DNA of 9,420 nt from Flavobacteriales bacterium (GCA_029262915.1 JAJCYN010000293.1:1-9420), one strand, 5' to 3'. Shown: positions 1 through 6,858, counted from the stretch's first letter. The notes: generated from the sequence alone by a model not told the origin. Program-made: numbers and translations.

Positions 1-404
1 GCTTCCATATATCGATCTACAATGTGAACTTTAGGAAGTTTATTAATTTTAAAAGACGTAAATAGCCACTTTTGATAGTTGATTTTATCAAATGTAAACG
101 ATAATCTTTTTAAGCTTTTTATGACTCTTTTTGAGCGTAAATTTTTGTGCAAATCAATAATGTAATCAAATTGTGCTGTCTTTAATTCATCAACTATTTC
201 ATTAGTACTTTTTATTATGGTATGCACTTTAGAAATGTATGGGTTGTATTCAACAATACTTTTATATTGCTTTTTAGTCAAAAAATGAATTTCTACATCT
301 CCATCAATTTGCTGTTTTAAACATCTTACCACTGGCGTTGTAAGAACAATATCTCCAATAGAGCTAAAGCGAATCACTAATATTTTTATTTTGTTCTCAT
401 TCAC
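1..404 (-). CDS. GT9-family glycosyltransferase, ADP-heptose:LPS heptosyltransferase-like (3' end cut by window edge)
   Basis: The first 134 residues are visible; the rest lies beyond position 1. The N-terminus has the GT9 signature: a beta strand KILVI, then RFSSIGDIVLTTPVV at residues 12-26, in which D18 matches the catalytic-base aspartate of E. coli WaaC (Asp13). A second recognisable piece is YIIDLHKNLRS at 81-91, typical of the N-terminal Rossmann domain of heptosyltransferases. The family transfers a heptose from ADP-heptose to the growing LPS core on the cytoplasmic face of the inner membrane; the exact acceptor cannot be told. The start is GTG, because no in-frame ATG exists close upstream and the beta strand begins right after it. 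The gene is divergent from the isomerase operon. A perfect TATATTTG word ends only 4 nt before the GTG, so the transcript may have almost no leader. Family call sure; substrate is inference. Confidence 0.88.
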   Translation of the reverse strand, partial: MNENKIKILVIRFSSIGDIVLTTPVVRCLKQQIDGDVEIHFLTKKQYKSIVEYNPYISKVHTIIKSTNEIVDELKTAQFDYIIDLHKNLRSKRVIKSLKRLSFTFDKINYQKWLFTSFKINKLPKVHIVDRYME

Positions 405-408
405 GTAA

Positions 409-416
409 CAAATATA
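409..416 (-). promoter_or_regulatory. Candidate Bacteroidota -7 element (TATATTTG) for the heptosyltransferase gene
   Basis: Read on the minus strand this is TATATTTG, an exact match to the Bacteroidota housekeeping -7 consensus TAnnTTTG. I see no clear TTG at the expected -33 distance. The GTG start lies 4 nt downstream, so initiation at the usual spacing would fall at or inside the start codon. This implies a leaderless message or a chance match. Confidence 0.45.
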
Positions 417-431
417 CCCGAAAATTTCGGG
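417..431. promoter_or_regulatory. 15-bp palindrome CCCGAAAATTTCGGG, possible operator
   Basis: Two perfect 7-base arms (CCCGAAA / TTTCGGG) flank a single central A. It touches the TATATTTG element of the divergent heptosyltransferase gene and lies in the 120-nt region shared with the isomerase operon. Its symmetry and place upstream of two divergent genes fit a repressor or activator site better than a terminator, since no gene ends here. As RNA it could still form a 5-bp stem with a 5-base loop. Function is inference. Confidence 0.4.
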
Positions 432-498
432 CGATAATTATTTATATTCATTTGCAAGCACCCTCAATTTCCTTTAGTGGTAATCGAACCAAATTTCT

Positions 499-506
499 TA
501 CTTTTA
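499..506 (+). promoter_or_regulatory. Weak candidate -7 element (TACTTTTA) for the isomerase-lipB-hydrolase operon
   Basis: TACTTTTA matches TAnnTTTG at all fixed positions but the last. It sits 18 nt upstream of the ATG at 525, which would give a leader of about a dozen bases. No good -33 TTG is visible. It is the best promoter word on the plus strand in this intergenic region, but the region is A+T-rich and chance matches are expected. Confidence 0.25.
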
Positions 507-524
507 CTTTCCTAAATAAAAAGA

Positions 525-1508
525 ATGAAAAATTTAATTGAAGATTTTACAAAACACATTGCCCATTCTATCGGAATTAGTAAATCAACAGCTCTTAATC
601 CATTTGAAGGTCAAATAGGAAATGTTCTGATTTGCGGATTAGGTGGCTCTGGAATTGGCGGAACTATTATTTCACAAGTAGTTTCAGCTGATGCTAATTG
701 CCCTATTACTATTAATAAAGATTATAAAATTCCAGCCTTTGTAGATCAAAACACATTAGTAATTGCCTGTTCTTACTCTGGAAATACTGAAGAAAGTTTG
801 GAAATGTTAATGCAAGCCGAAGCCAAAAACGCTACAATTGCTTGTGTTACTTCAGGTGGAAAATTGTTAGAAATAGCTAAAGAAAAAAATTACAACCATA
901 TTGTTATTCCAGGAGGTCACCCTCCAAGAGCAGCATTTGGATTAGCTTTTCCTCCTCTTTTTTGTTTATTAAGTCATTATAAAACTATCTCCGAAGATTA
1001 TTTTTATCAATTCAACAACGCAATAAACACCATTAATACTGAAGAAGAAAACATCATTATTGAAGCTAAAGCAATTACAGAAAAGTTAATGAATAAAATT
1101 CCTGTAATTTATGCTGATGCTAATTATGAAGGTATTGCTATTCGTTTTCGTCAACAAATTAATGAAAATTCTAAAATGCTATGTTGGCATCATGTAATTC
1201 CTGAAATGAACCACAATGAATTGGTAGGATGGACCACAAAAAATGATGACTTAGCAGTTGTTCTTTTTAGAAACGATGATGACTATTTTAGAACTCAAAA
1301 GAGAATGGAAGTGAACAAAACTGTTTTTAGCAACTATACTTCTACTATAATTGAAATTTTTTCAAAAGGAAATTCCCGTTTAGAAAAAGCAATGTATTTA
1401 GTTCATCTTGGTGATTGGATATCTTATCTCTTAGCCGAAAAAAAAGGAATAGATGTTACTGAAGTTGATGTAATAACTCATTTAAAAAATGAGCTAGCTA
1501 AGATTTGA
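525..1508 (+). CDS. Bifunctional phosphoglucose/phosphomannose isomerase (SIS-domain)
   Basis: The 327-residue protein interconverts glucose-6-phosphate or mannose-6-phosphate with fructose-6-phosphate in the cytoplasm, feeding glycolysis and mannose-derived sugar nucleotides. Two SIS sugar-phosphate domains can be followed. The first contains the glycine loop GLGGSGIGGT (38-47) and SYSGNTEES (83-91), the phosphate-binding serine/threonine motif. GGHPPRAAFG (130-139) contributes R135. In the second half, NEN (E214), the signature EMNHNELVGW (227-236, H230) and a C-terminal lysine (K321) correspond to the catalytic Glu, His and Lys described for the Pyrobaculum aerophilum PGI/PMI (Glu203, His219, Lys298). 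Length fits this short PGI/PMI family, not the roughly 550-residue classical Pgi. Its stop codon overlaps the lipB start (TGATG). Family assignment is secure; which substrate dominates in the cell is not visible. Confidence 0.92.
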   Translation: MKNLIEDFTKHIAHSIGISKSTALNPFEGQIGNVLICGLGGSGIGGTIISQVVSADANCPITINKDYKIPAFVDQNTLVIACSYSGNTEESLEMLMQAEAKNATIACVTSGGKLLEIAKEKNYNHIVIPGGHPPRAAFGLAFPPLFCLLSHYKTISEDYFYQFNNAINTINTEEENIIIEAKAITEKLMNKIPVIYADANYEGIAIRFRQQINENSKMLCWHHVIPEMNHNELVGWTTKNDDLAVVLFRNDDDYFRTQKRMEVNKTVFSNYTSTIIEIFSKGNSRLEKAMYLVHLGDWISYLLAEKKGIDVTEVDVITHLKNELAKI

Positions 1509-2209
1509 TGCAAAAAATCCATTTTCAAGATTTAGGATTAATTGATTACAAAAAAGCTTGGGATTTTCAGGAAAAGCTTTTTAAAGCAAGCGTTGATGCA
1601 AAAATTGAAAACAGAAGAGCCGATAAAATAGTAACTGAAACCATCAACCATTTAATTTTTTGCGAACACCCCCATGTATATACATTAGGTAAAAGTGGTG
1701 ATGAAAAACATCTATTGCTTTCTGAAACGTTACTCAAACAAAAAGGAGCAACCTATTATAAAATAAACAGGGGTGGTGATATTACTTATCACGGACCAGG
1801 ACAAATAGTTGGTTATCCTATATTAGACTTGGATAAATTTTTTACCGATATTCATAAATATTTACGCTTTTTAGAAGAAATGATTATTCGAACATTGGCA
1901 GAATATGGCATCAAAGCTGGGAGATATGAAGGCTTTACAGGTGTTTGGTTAGATGCAGATAATCCGCTTAAAGCCCGAAAAATATCCGCTATGGGAGTTC
2001 GTTCTAGCCGGTGGATTACGATGCACGGATTCGCCTTTAATATTAATACCGATTTAAACTATTTTAACAACATTGTTCCTTGCGGAATTTCAGATAAACA
2101 AGTTACTTCCTTACAAAAGGAACTTAATCGTAAAATTGACGTAAACGAGGTAAAACAAAAGTTAAAAAAACACTTTGTTCAACTTTTTGAGACAGTGTTA
2201 ATCCCTTAA
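1508..2209 (+). CDS. lipB: Octanoyl-[acyl-carrier-protein]:protein N-octanoyltransferase LipB
   Basis: LipB moves the octanoyl group from acyl carrier protein to lipoyl domains of enzymes such as the 2-oxoacid dehydrogenases and GcvH; LipA, not in this window, then inserts sulfur. Visible motifs in the 233-residue protein are HPHVYTLG (54-61), RGGDITYHGPGQIVGYPILD (88-107), the lysine K158 within ARKISAMGVR, MHGFAFNI (172-179) and PCGI with C192. K158 and C192 match the catalytic Lys/Cys pair of the family. I chose the ATG at 1508, which shares its A with the TGA stop of the isomerase (TGATG). An in-frame TTG one codon earlier also opens the frame but is a poorer start. The gene is translationally linked to the isomerase and is followed 1 nt later by a serine hydrolase. 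Confidence 0.95.
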   Translation: MQKIHFQDLGLIDYKKAWDFQEKLFKASVDAKIENRRADKIVTETINHLIFCEHPHVYTLGKSGDEKHLLLSETLLKQKGATYYKINRGGDITYHGPGQIVGYPILDLDKFFTDIHKYLRFLEEMIIRTLAEYGIKAGRYEGFTGVWLDADNPLKARKISAMGVRSSRWITMHGFAFNINTDLNYFNNIVPCGISDKQVTSLQKELNRKIDVNEVKQKLKKHFVQLFETVLIP

Positions 2210-2210
2210 T

Positions 2211-3359
2211 ATGAAAATATTAAAACGATTTTTTCTTGGACTATTTATTGTTATAGCCCTTGCTTCTTTACTTGCTATAATTACTGGTCATTCTCATTTA
2301 TTTAAAGCAATAGCGTCTACTTATTTAATTGGCAACACTGGTCCAACAATAGACGAACACGCTATTTTTGAAAGTAGAACTGTAGCTGTTGGTGAGCATC
2401 AACCATGGGAAACGGGAGAACACTACAATAAAATTTACAATGAAGCCTTACTTTCAGAAATTGAAAATTTTAACCCAGCAGCCTTTTTGGTAGTGAAGCA
2501 TGATAAAATTGTTTACGAAAAATATTGGGATGACTATAATGAGAACTCTTTGAGTAACTCTTTTTCAGTAGCCAAAACATTTATAGGTTTGTTAATTGGT
2601 ATTGCAATTGATGAAGGTAAAATTAACAGTGTTGATGACCCTGTTAGTAGTTATTTACCTGAATACAAAGATAACCCTGAACTAACGATTAAACACTTGC
2701 TTACCATGAGTTCGGGAATTAACTTTGACGAAAGTTATAAAAGTCCTTTTGGACATATGGCTAAGGCTTATTACGGCTCTGACATTAAAAAATTAAACGA
2801 AAATTATACAGTTACTGAAACTCCTGGAGAAACATGGAAGTATTTAGGTGGCAACACCATTATTCTTTCTTTTATTTTAGAAAAGGTTACCGGGACAACT
2901 ATTGCTGAATATATGAGCCAAAAAGTATGGCAACCTATTGGTGCTAAAAATGATGCTTTATGGAGTTTAGACAAAAAAGATGGCAGAGAAAAAGCCTATT
3001 GCTGTTTTTACTCTAATGCAAGAGACTTTGCTCGAATTGGTAAATTATACCTAAATGGAGGCTTATGGAACAAAAGGCGTATTGTTACCCAACAATATGT
3101 GGATGCCTCCACTTGCTCAGCTTACTATTTAAAAGATAAAAATAGAAGACCGGTAGACTTTTACGGTTACCAAATGTGGATGACCTATTATAAGGATATG
3201 GATATTTTTTATGCACGAGGCATACAAGGACAGTTTATTATTGTAATACCAGACAGACAACTGGTAGTTGTAAGATTAGGTCATGAACGAGGTCCTAACT
3301 TACCCGACTATCACCCGAGTGATTTGTATATCTACATTGATTTTGCTTTAAAGCAATAA
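2211..3359 (+). CDS. Membrane-anchored serine hydrolase, beta-lactamase class C / NylB-like
   Basis: This 382-residue protein begins with a hydrophobic segment (about residues 7-25) after KILKR, so it is probably held in the inner membrane or exported to the periplasm. The catalytic core has the serine beta-lactamase fold signature: SVAK at 119-122 gives the nucleophile Ser119 and Lys122. It is followed by HLLTMSSGI (162-170), typical of class C-like hydrolases, and GETWKYLGGN (206-215), where Y211 is the likely general base although the classical YxN reads Y-L-G. The C-terminal KTG position reads RGIQGQ (336-341), as in 6-aminohexanoate-dimer hydrolase and esterase relatives rather than true beta-lactamases. 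Substrate is unknown: a short peptide, ester or cell-wall fragment are options. It sits 1 nt after lipB, so it is cotranscribed with it; a functional link to lipoate synthesis is not apparent. Confidence 0.85.
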   Translation: MKILKRFFLGLFIVIALASLLAIITGHSHLFKAIASTYLIGNTGPTIDEHAIFESRTVAVGEHQPWETGEHYNKIYNEALLSEIENFNPAAFLVVKHDKIVYEKYWDDYNENSLSNSFSVAKTFIGLLIGIAIDEGKINSVDDPVSSYLPEYKDNPELTIKHLLTMSSGINFDESYKSPFGHMAKAYYGSDIKKLNENYTVTETPGETWKYLGGNTIILSFILEKVTGTTIAEYMSQKVWQPIGAKNDALWSLDKKDGREKAYCCFYSNARDFARIGKLYLNGGLWNKRRIVTQQYVDASTCSAYYLKDKNRRPVDFYGYQMWMTYYKDMDIFYARGIQGQFIIVIPDRQLVVVRLGHERGPNLPDYHPSDLYIYIDFALKQ

Positions 3360-3365
3360 TTTTTT
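3343..3365 (+). terminator. Weak intrinsic terminator after the serine hydrolase gene
   Basis: TTGCTTTAAAGCAA (3343-3356) is a perfect 14-base palindrome made of the last codons of the hydrolase gene. It could fold as a 5-bp stem with a TTAA loop, and the stop codon and a run of six T (3360-3365) follow. The stem is short and A+T-rich, so strength is doubtful. It lies in the 10-nt gap and gene end where the hydrolase and nadE converge. Confidence 0.4.
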
Positions 3366-3369
3366 ACAC

Positions 3370-4161
3370 TTATTTCAACCCTTTAGGAATAATACAAACA
3401 GGTATAGTTTTCATTTTATGTTGATTAATGGTATTCAATCGTGTGTAAATTTCAAAGACTTGCTGTTGTCTAGTAGTAAAAGAAGTAAAATCAATGTTTG
3501 CATTTTCACTAATTTCCATAGCCCATTCTAACTCTGGATAAGTTGCACCTATTTGGTCTTCATCGGTTCGCTCATCTCCCCAAAGCCCATCTGTTGGCGG
3601 AGCAATTAATATGTCATTAATAACATTTAGTTCTCTACCCAAAGCATAAACTTCAGTTTTTACTAAATCTGCTATTGGGCTAATATCCACACCTCCATCA
3701 CCATATTTGGTATAAAATCCTACTCCAAAATCTTCTACTTTATTACCTGTACCCAATACCAAATAATTATTTATTGCAGCAAAATAATAAAGGGTTGTCA
3801 TTCTTAAACGAGCTCGTGTATTTACTAGACTCATTTTCCTGTCTTCCTCATTATCAACATCAGGCATAGCAGAAATAAAAGCATCAAATACTGCGGTCAA
3901 TTCTGTTTTTACTGAACTCACATTAGAATACTTTTCTTTTAAAAAATTGATGTGCTGTTGAGCTCTTCCAACTTCCTTATCCGATTGATAAATTGGCATT
4001 TCGAGACATATTAGTGGAAGACCAGTTTCTGCAGCTAAAGTAGAGGTAACAGCAGAATCAATCCCACCAGAAATTCCAATAACAAAACCTTTTGTCTTAG
4101 ATTCATTAATGTAATCGTTTAACCAATTAACAATATGATTTTTTACAGCAGATGAATTCAT
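3370..4161 (-). CDS. nadE: NH3-dependent NAD+ synthetase
   Basis: NadE amidates nicotinic acid adenine dinucleotide to NAD+ using ATP, the last step of NAD synthesis in the cytoplasm. The 263-residue protein has the ATP-pyrophosphatase loop SGGIDSA (31-37), NTRARLRM (114-121), GTGNKVED (137-144), KYGDGGVDISPIADL (152-166) with the following KTEVYALGREL (168-178), and APPTDGLWGDERTDE (187-201). All are family hallmarks. There is no N-terminal nitrilase-like glutaminase domain, so it should use free ammonia rather than glutamine. The upstream neighbour, an outer-membrane barrel gene, ends 3 nt before the ATG, so nadE is probably expressed from that gene's promoter. Downstream it converges on the serine hydrolase gene with a 10-nt gap. 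From memory, nadE next to gldB recurs in other Flavobacteriia, but that was not checked here. Confidence 0.95.
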   Translation of the reverse strand: MNSSAVKNHIVNWLNDYINESKTKGFVIGISGGIDSAVTSTLAAETGLPLICLEMPIYQSDKEVGRAQQHINFLKEKYSNVSSVKTELTAVFDAFISAMPDVDNEEDRKMSLVNTRARLRMTTLYYFAAINNYLVLGTGNKVEDFGVGFYTKYGDGGVDISPIADLVKTEVYALGRELNVINDILIAPPTDGLWGDERTDEDQIGATYPELEWAMEISENANIDFTSFTTRQQQVFEIYTRLNTINQHKMKTIPVCIIPKGLK

Positions 4162-4164
4162 CTT

Positions 4165-4974
4165 TTAAAAATAGATTCCAATGTTTAAGGCAACATAATT
4201 TAAGTTAGCACTAGCATCTTTATCAGTATAAACTGGAACCTTTCCAAAACTATCAATTACGGCATCTCCATTTGCATCTAATGCACTTACTTTTGTATCT
4301 AATTGATTAATAAATCCATTATTATAGGTTATCCCAAGCATTAAACTTGTATTACCAGAAATATTATATTCAATACCTCCTCCTATTGATAAGTTTAAAT
4401 TTAAAAAATTAACATCCTCAGTTGAATTGGCTGTTGTTTGAGTAGCATTTTCCGGAATAACATTGTCAGGATCTATATAATGATATTCGAATTCAGCATT
4501 TGCTTTATGATTAAATCCCATTTTAAAACCAAATTGCCCAAAATAAGTTAAATAACCTATTTCATTAGTTCTCAATTTTAACATCATTGGAATTTCTATA
4601 TACCTTAAATTATAGGTCACTTTTGTATCTGCAGGATAAATATCTGGATATATTGATGCTACTCCTTTATATGAGATAGTTCCACCTGTCTGGAGGAAAA
4701 TAAGACCAGTAGAAAATAGATAGTTTTTTGATAAAAAATACTCAAAAGATAAACCATAACTAAAACCCATTTTAGTTCCAGTACTTTCATAACCAGTTGT
4801 ATTGGCTTTTAACCAAGAGACATTTGGACTAAACTGTAATCCAAATCGAATTTTTCTATCATCATCTGATAATTTAGCAGTTGGATCATTACTAAATTCA
4901 TCACCCTGTGCAGAAAGGTTAATAAATAGCAAGCCAAATACTATTAAAGTAAGTACCTTTGCTTTTTGTATCAT
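4165..4974 (-). CDS. Outer-membrane beta-barrel protein, PorT-like / OMP_b-brl_2 type
   Basis: The 269-residue protein starts with a Sec signal peptide (MIQKAKVLTLIVFGLLFINL, likely cut after SAQ at 21-23). Alternating amphipathic strands run through the rest, for example IRFGLQFSPNVSW (42-54), GFSYGLSFEYFL (70-81), YIEIPMMLKLR (125-135), YFGQFGFKMGF (144-154) and LNYVALNIGIYF (258-269). The protein ends in phenylalanine, as outer-membrane barrels do. The YIEIPMMLKL strand and small size match the PorT-like porin-family barrels of Bacteroidota. PorT itself belongs to type IX secretion, but this broad family has many paralogues of unknown role, so I do not call it porT. It lies between nadE and gldB, is divergent from gldB with a 53-nt shared promoter region, and leads a probable two-gene operon with nadE. 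Confidence 0.8.
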   Translation of the reverse strand: MIQKAKVLTLIVFGLLFINLSAQGDEFSNDPTAKLSDDDRKIRFGLQFSPNVSWLKANTTGYESTGTKMGFSYGLSFEYFLSKNYLFSTGLIFLQTGGTISYKGVASIYPDIYPADTKVTYNLRYIEIPMMLKLRTNEIGYLTYFGQFGFKMGFNHKANAEFEYHYIDPDNVIPENATQTTANSTEDVNFLNLNLSIGGGIEYNISGNTSLMLGITYNNGFINQLDTKVSALDANGDAVIDSFGKVPVYTDKDASANLNYVALNIGIYF

Positions 4975-4993
4975 AAAAACTACATTTACTATA

Positions 4994-5001
4994 CAAAATT
5001 A
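4994..5001 (-). promoter_or_regulatory. Candidate -7 element (TAATTTTG) for the barrel-nadE operon
   Basis: On the minus strand this reads TAATTTTG, an exact fit to TAnnTTTG, 19 nt upstream of the ATG whose first base is 4974. That implies a leader of roughly 14 bases. TTG words exist upstream on the same strand but at less than the usual -33 spacing. The gldB promoter must share the same 53-nt gap; TACATTTA at 4981-4988 on the plus strand is a near match for it. Confidence 0.4.
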
Positions 5002-5027
5002 GCTATAAATCAACCCAAAAACTGTTA

Positions 5028-6047
5028 ATGAAAACCTATTTTTCAACATCTAAACCCTTGATAACTTTAGTACTCATTACTATTTTCTTATCTTGTGGAA
5101 ATAGCCCTTTAGATGTTGATGTCTCTGATGTTAAAATTGACTTAAAAGTAAAGCATTTCGATCAGGATTTATTTCAATTTACTTCAGCCATTACACCAAA
5201 AAATGTTGAAGAATTAAACTCCAAATATGGCTTGTTTTTTCAAGATTTTACAGAGAGTGTAATTAACATTGGTTCTATAAAAAATCCTAACATCCATTAT
5301 CAATTGAATGCTTTTAAAAAAGATTCATACATCAATGAAATTAAAGTTGACGTGGATAAAATGTACAGTGATTTTTCATCCTATCAAAATGAATTAGAAA
5401 GTGCCTTTAAGCATTATAAACATTATTTCCCAAAAAAAAACATCCCAGAAGTTATCACTTATATTTCTGGATTTAACTATGCTATTACCACAGATGAAAG
5501 TTATTTAGGGATAGGATTAGACATGTTTTTAGGTAGTAATTATGGTGCTTATGCACAGCTCGGACTTCCTCAATACAAAACTGCATTTATGAGCAAAGAA
5601 GGCTTAGTTGCTGGAGCAATGTTAGGTTGGATTTCTACTGAGTTTGAATTAAGTCAAAAAAATGCCGACTTATTAACCGAAATGATACATCAGGGTAAAA
5701 TCATCTATTTGTTGGATGCACTAATGCTAGATGCTCCTAACACTGTTAAAATTAGTTATAACAAAAGTCAATTGCAATGGTGTGATAATAACGAAGAACA
5801 AGTTTGGTTTTACTTTATTGATAACAATTTGCTTTACACCAAAGAAACAACCGAAATTATAAAATACATGGGAGAAGCTCCTTTTATTCAAGGATTTCCT
5901 GAAGGTTCACCAGGAAGAATAGGGCATTGGTTAGGTTGGCAAATTGTAAAAGCATATATGCAAAACAACCCAACTATTACAATTGAACAATTGATGAAAG
6001 AAGACAACGCTCAAAAAATCTTGAACGATTCAAAATATAAACCTTAA
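5028..6047 (+). CDS. gldB: Gliding motility lipoprotein GldB
   Basis: GldB is one of the proteins found essential for gliding in Flavobacterium johnsoniae; it is a cell-envelope lipoprotein with no known biochemical activity. The 339-residue protein opens with a lipoprotein signal: hydrophobic residues 11-20, then FLSC with the lipidated cysteine C23. The mature start DVSDVKIDLKVKHFDQDLF (31-49) is typical of GldB. Further typical pieces are ISGFNYAITTD (146-156), LGIGLDMFLG (160-169), EMIHQGKIIYLLDA (218-231) and GEAPFIQGFPEGSPGRIGHW (282-301). The C-terminal layout resembles DUF2268-type metallopeptidases, but no HExxH is present, which suggests a degenerate enzyme fold (inference). gldC follows after 8 nt, the standard partner. 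The gene heads a probable four-gene cluster ending in hemN and is divergent from the outer-membrane barrel gene. Confidence 0.93.
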   Translation: MKTYFSTSKPLITLVLITIFLSCGNSPLDVDVSDVKIDLKVKHFDQDLFQFTSAITPKNVEELNSKYGLFFQDFTESVINIGSIKNPNIHYQLNAFKKDSYINEIKVDVDKMYSDFSSYQNELESAFKHYKHYFPKKNIPEVITYISGFNYAITTDESYLGIGLDMFLGSNYGAYAQLGLPQYKTAFMSKEGLVAGAMLGWISTEFELSQKNADLLTEMIHQGKIIYLLDALMLDAPNTVKISYNKSQLQWCDNNEEQVWFYFIDNNLLYTKETTEIIKYMGEAPFIQGFPEGSPGRIGHWLGWQIVKAYMQNNPTITIEQLMKEDNAQKILNDSKYKP

Positions 6048-6055
6048 AAACAACA

Positions 6056-6385
6056 ATGAATAAATCAACAATAAATTTTACCATATCTTTAGATGAAAAT
6101 CATGTACCAGAAAAGATTGAATGGTCTGCCTCTGACACAGGAGAAGAGGGAATAAAAGAAGCCAAAGCAATGATAATTAGCTTATGGGATCCCAAAGAAA
6201 ATAATACCTTAAGGATAGATCTATGGACAAAAGAAATGATGCTAGATGAGATGAAGCACTTTTTTTATCAATCCATTATCACTATGTCCGACACTTATGA
6301 AAGAGCTACAAACGATAAAGAAGTAGCAGAAGAAATGAGGAAATTTGGCAAGAAGATTGGAGAGAAAATGTTAGACAATAAATAA
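6056..6385 (+). CDS. gldC: Gliding motility protein GldC
   Basis: The 109-residue protein lacks a signal peptide or membrane segment and is expected in the cytoplasm. Recognisable GldC sequence includes INFTISLDENHVPEKIEWSA (6-25), a block with AKAMIISLWDPKENNTLRID (36-55), and a helical, charged C-terminus with EVAEEMRKFGKKIGEKM (89-105). In F. johnsoniae, gldC lies beside gldB and improves gliding without being strictly essential; the biochemical role is unknown. The 8-nt gap to gldB and 2-nt gap to the next gene indicate one transcript. Assignment rests on both sequence and position. Confidence 0.93.
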   Translation: MNKSTINFTISLDENHVPEKIEWSASDTGEEGIKEAKAMIISLWDPKENNTLRIDLWTKEMMLDEMKHFFYQSIITMSDTYERATNDKEVAEEMRKFGKKIGEKMLDNK

Positions 6386-6387
6386 TA

Positions 6388-6858
6388 ATGATGTACAAAA
6401 GTGCTTTAATACTTATTTTTAGTTTCCTTTTTCTTGGGTTAAATGATTCTTCCGCTCAATGCGAAAAAATGAAAAAAAAGAAAATTTATCAGTTGTTGGG
6501 TGCTGCTGAATTTGATAATTATAGAAGTACAGAAATTAAAAATGTTGATGCTACACTAAAAGAAGAATACCAAATTAACCTTTTTAAAGGAGTAGTTTAT
6601 AAATTAATTTTTGATGTTTCTAAAATGCCCGAAGGAGTTATTATTAGGTTATATGACTTAGGGAAAAAAAGAGGTGTAGGAAAATTTGAAGAAGTTTTTA
6701 ATTCTGAAACTGCTAAAAGAACCGAAAGCAATACTTTTGAAGTTACCATGGAATTTCCACAGCGAAAAATGATGGTTTCTTATGATGTAATTAATAATAC
6801 CAAGCCAGGATGTGTTTCTTTCATATTGGGCTATTACTTTAAAAACCGGATCAAGTAA
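6388..6858 (+). CDS. Uncharacterised secreted protein in the gldBC-hemN cluster
   Basis: I do not recognise a named family. The 156-residue product has a clear Sec signal peptide: MMYKS, then hydrophobic residues to about 18, with likely cleavage after SSA or SAQ near residues 22-24. The single Cys following (C25) is not in a good lipobox. The mature part starts with a lysine-rich stretch, KMKKKKIY (27-34). It then appears mostly beta-stranded: YQINLFKGVVYKLIFDV (57-73), GVIIRLYDLGK (79-89), TFEVTMEFPQRKMMVSYDVI (116-135) and CVSFILGYYF (142-151). The pattern of a strand pair with a YKL...G...IRLYD motif recalls small secreted beta-sandwich proteins of Bacteroidota, but that is only an impression. 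ATG ATG occurs at 6388 and 6391; the first is 2 nt after gldC. Its stop abuts the hemN ATG (TAAATG), so expression is coupled to both neighbours. Confidence 0.82.
   Translation: MMYKSALILIFSFLFLGLNDSSAQCEKMKKKKIYQLLGAAEFDNYRSTEIKNVDATLKEEYQINLFKGVVYKLIFDVSKMPEGVIIRLYDLGKKRGVGKFEEVFNSETAKRTESNTFEVTMEFPQRKMMVSYDVINNTKPGCVSFILGYYFKNRIK

Noticed and set aside
417..431. Reading the CCCGAAAATTTCGGG palindrome as an intrinsic terminator
   Set aside because: No gene ends near it; both flanking genes start and point away, and no T-run follows directly on either strand.
2211..3359. Calling the hydrolase a beta-lactamase resistance gene
   Set aside because: Only the SxxK motif is intact; the YxN and KTG motifs are altered towards NylB/esterase types, and it sits in a chromosomal housekeeping operon.
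4165..4974. Naming the barrel protein porT or sprT
   Set aside because: The barrel family is large and the visible motifs are shared by many paralogues; position beside gldB alone does not identify it.
4802..5002. 66-codon open frame on the plus strand
   Set aside because: It lies opposite the signal peptide and first strands of the outer-membrane barrel gene, which has much stronger protein features; no motif of its own.
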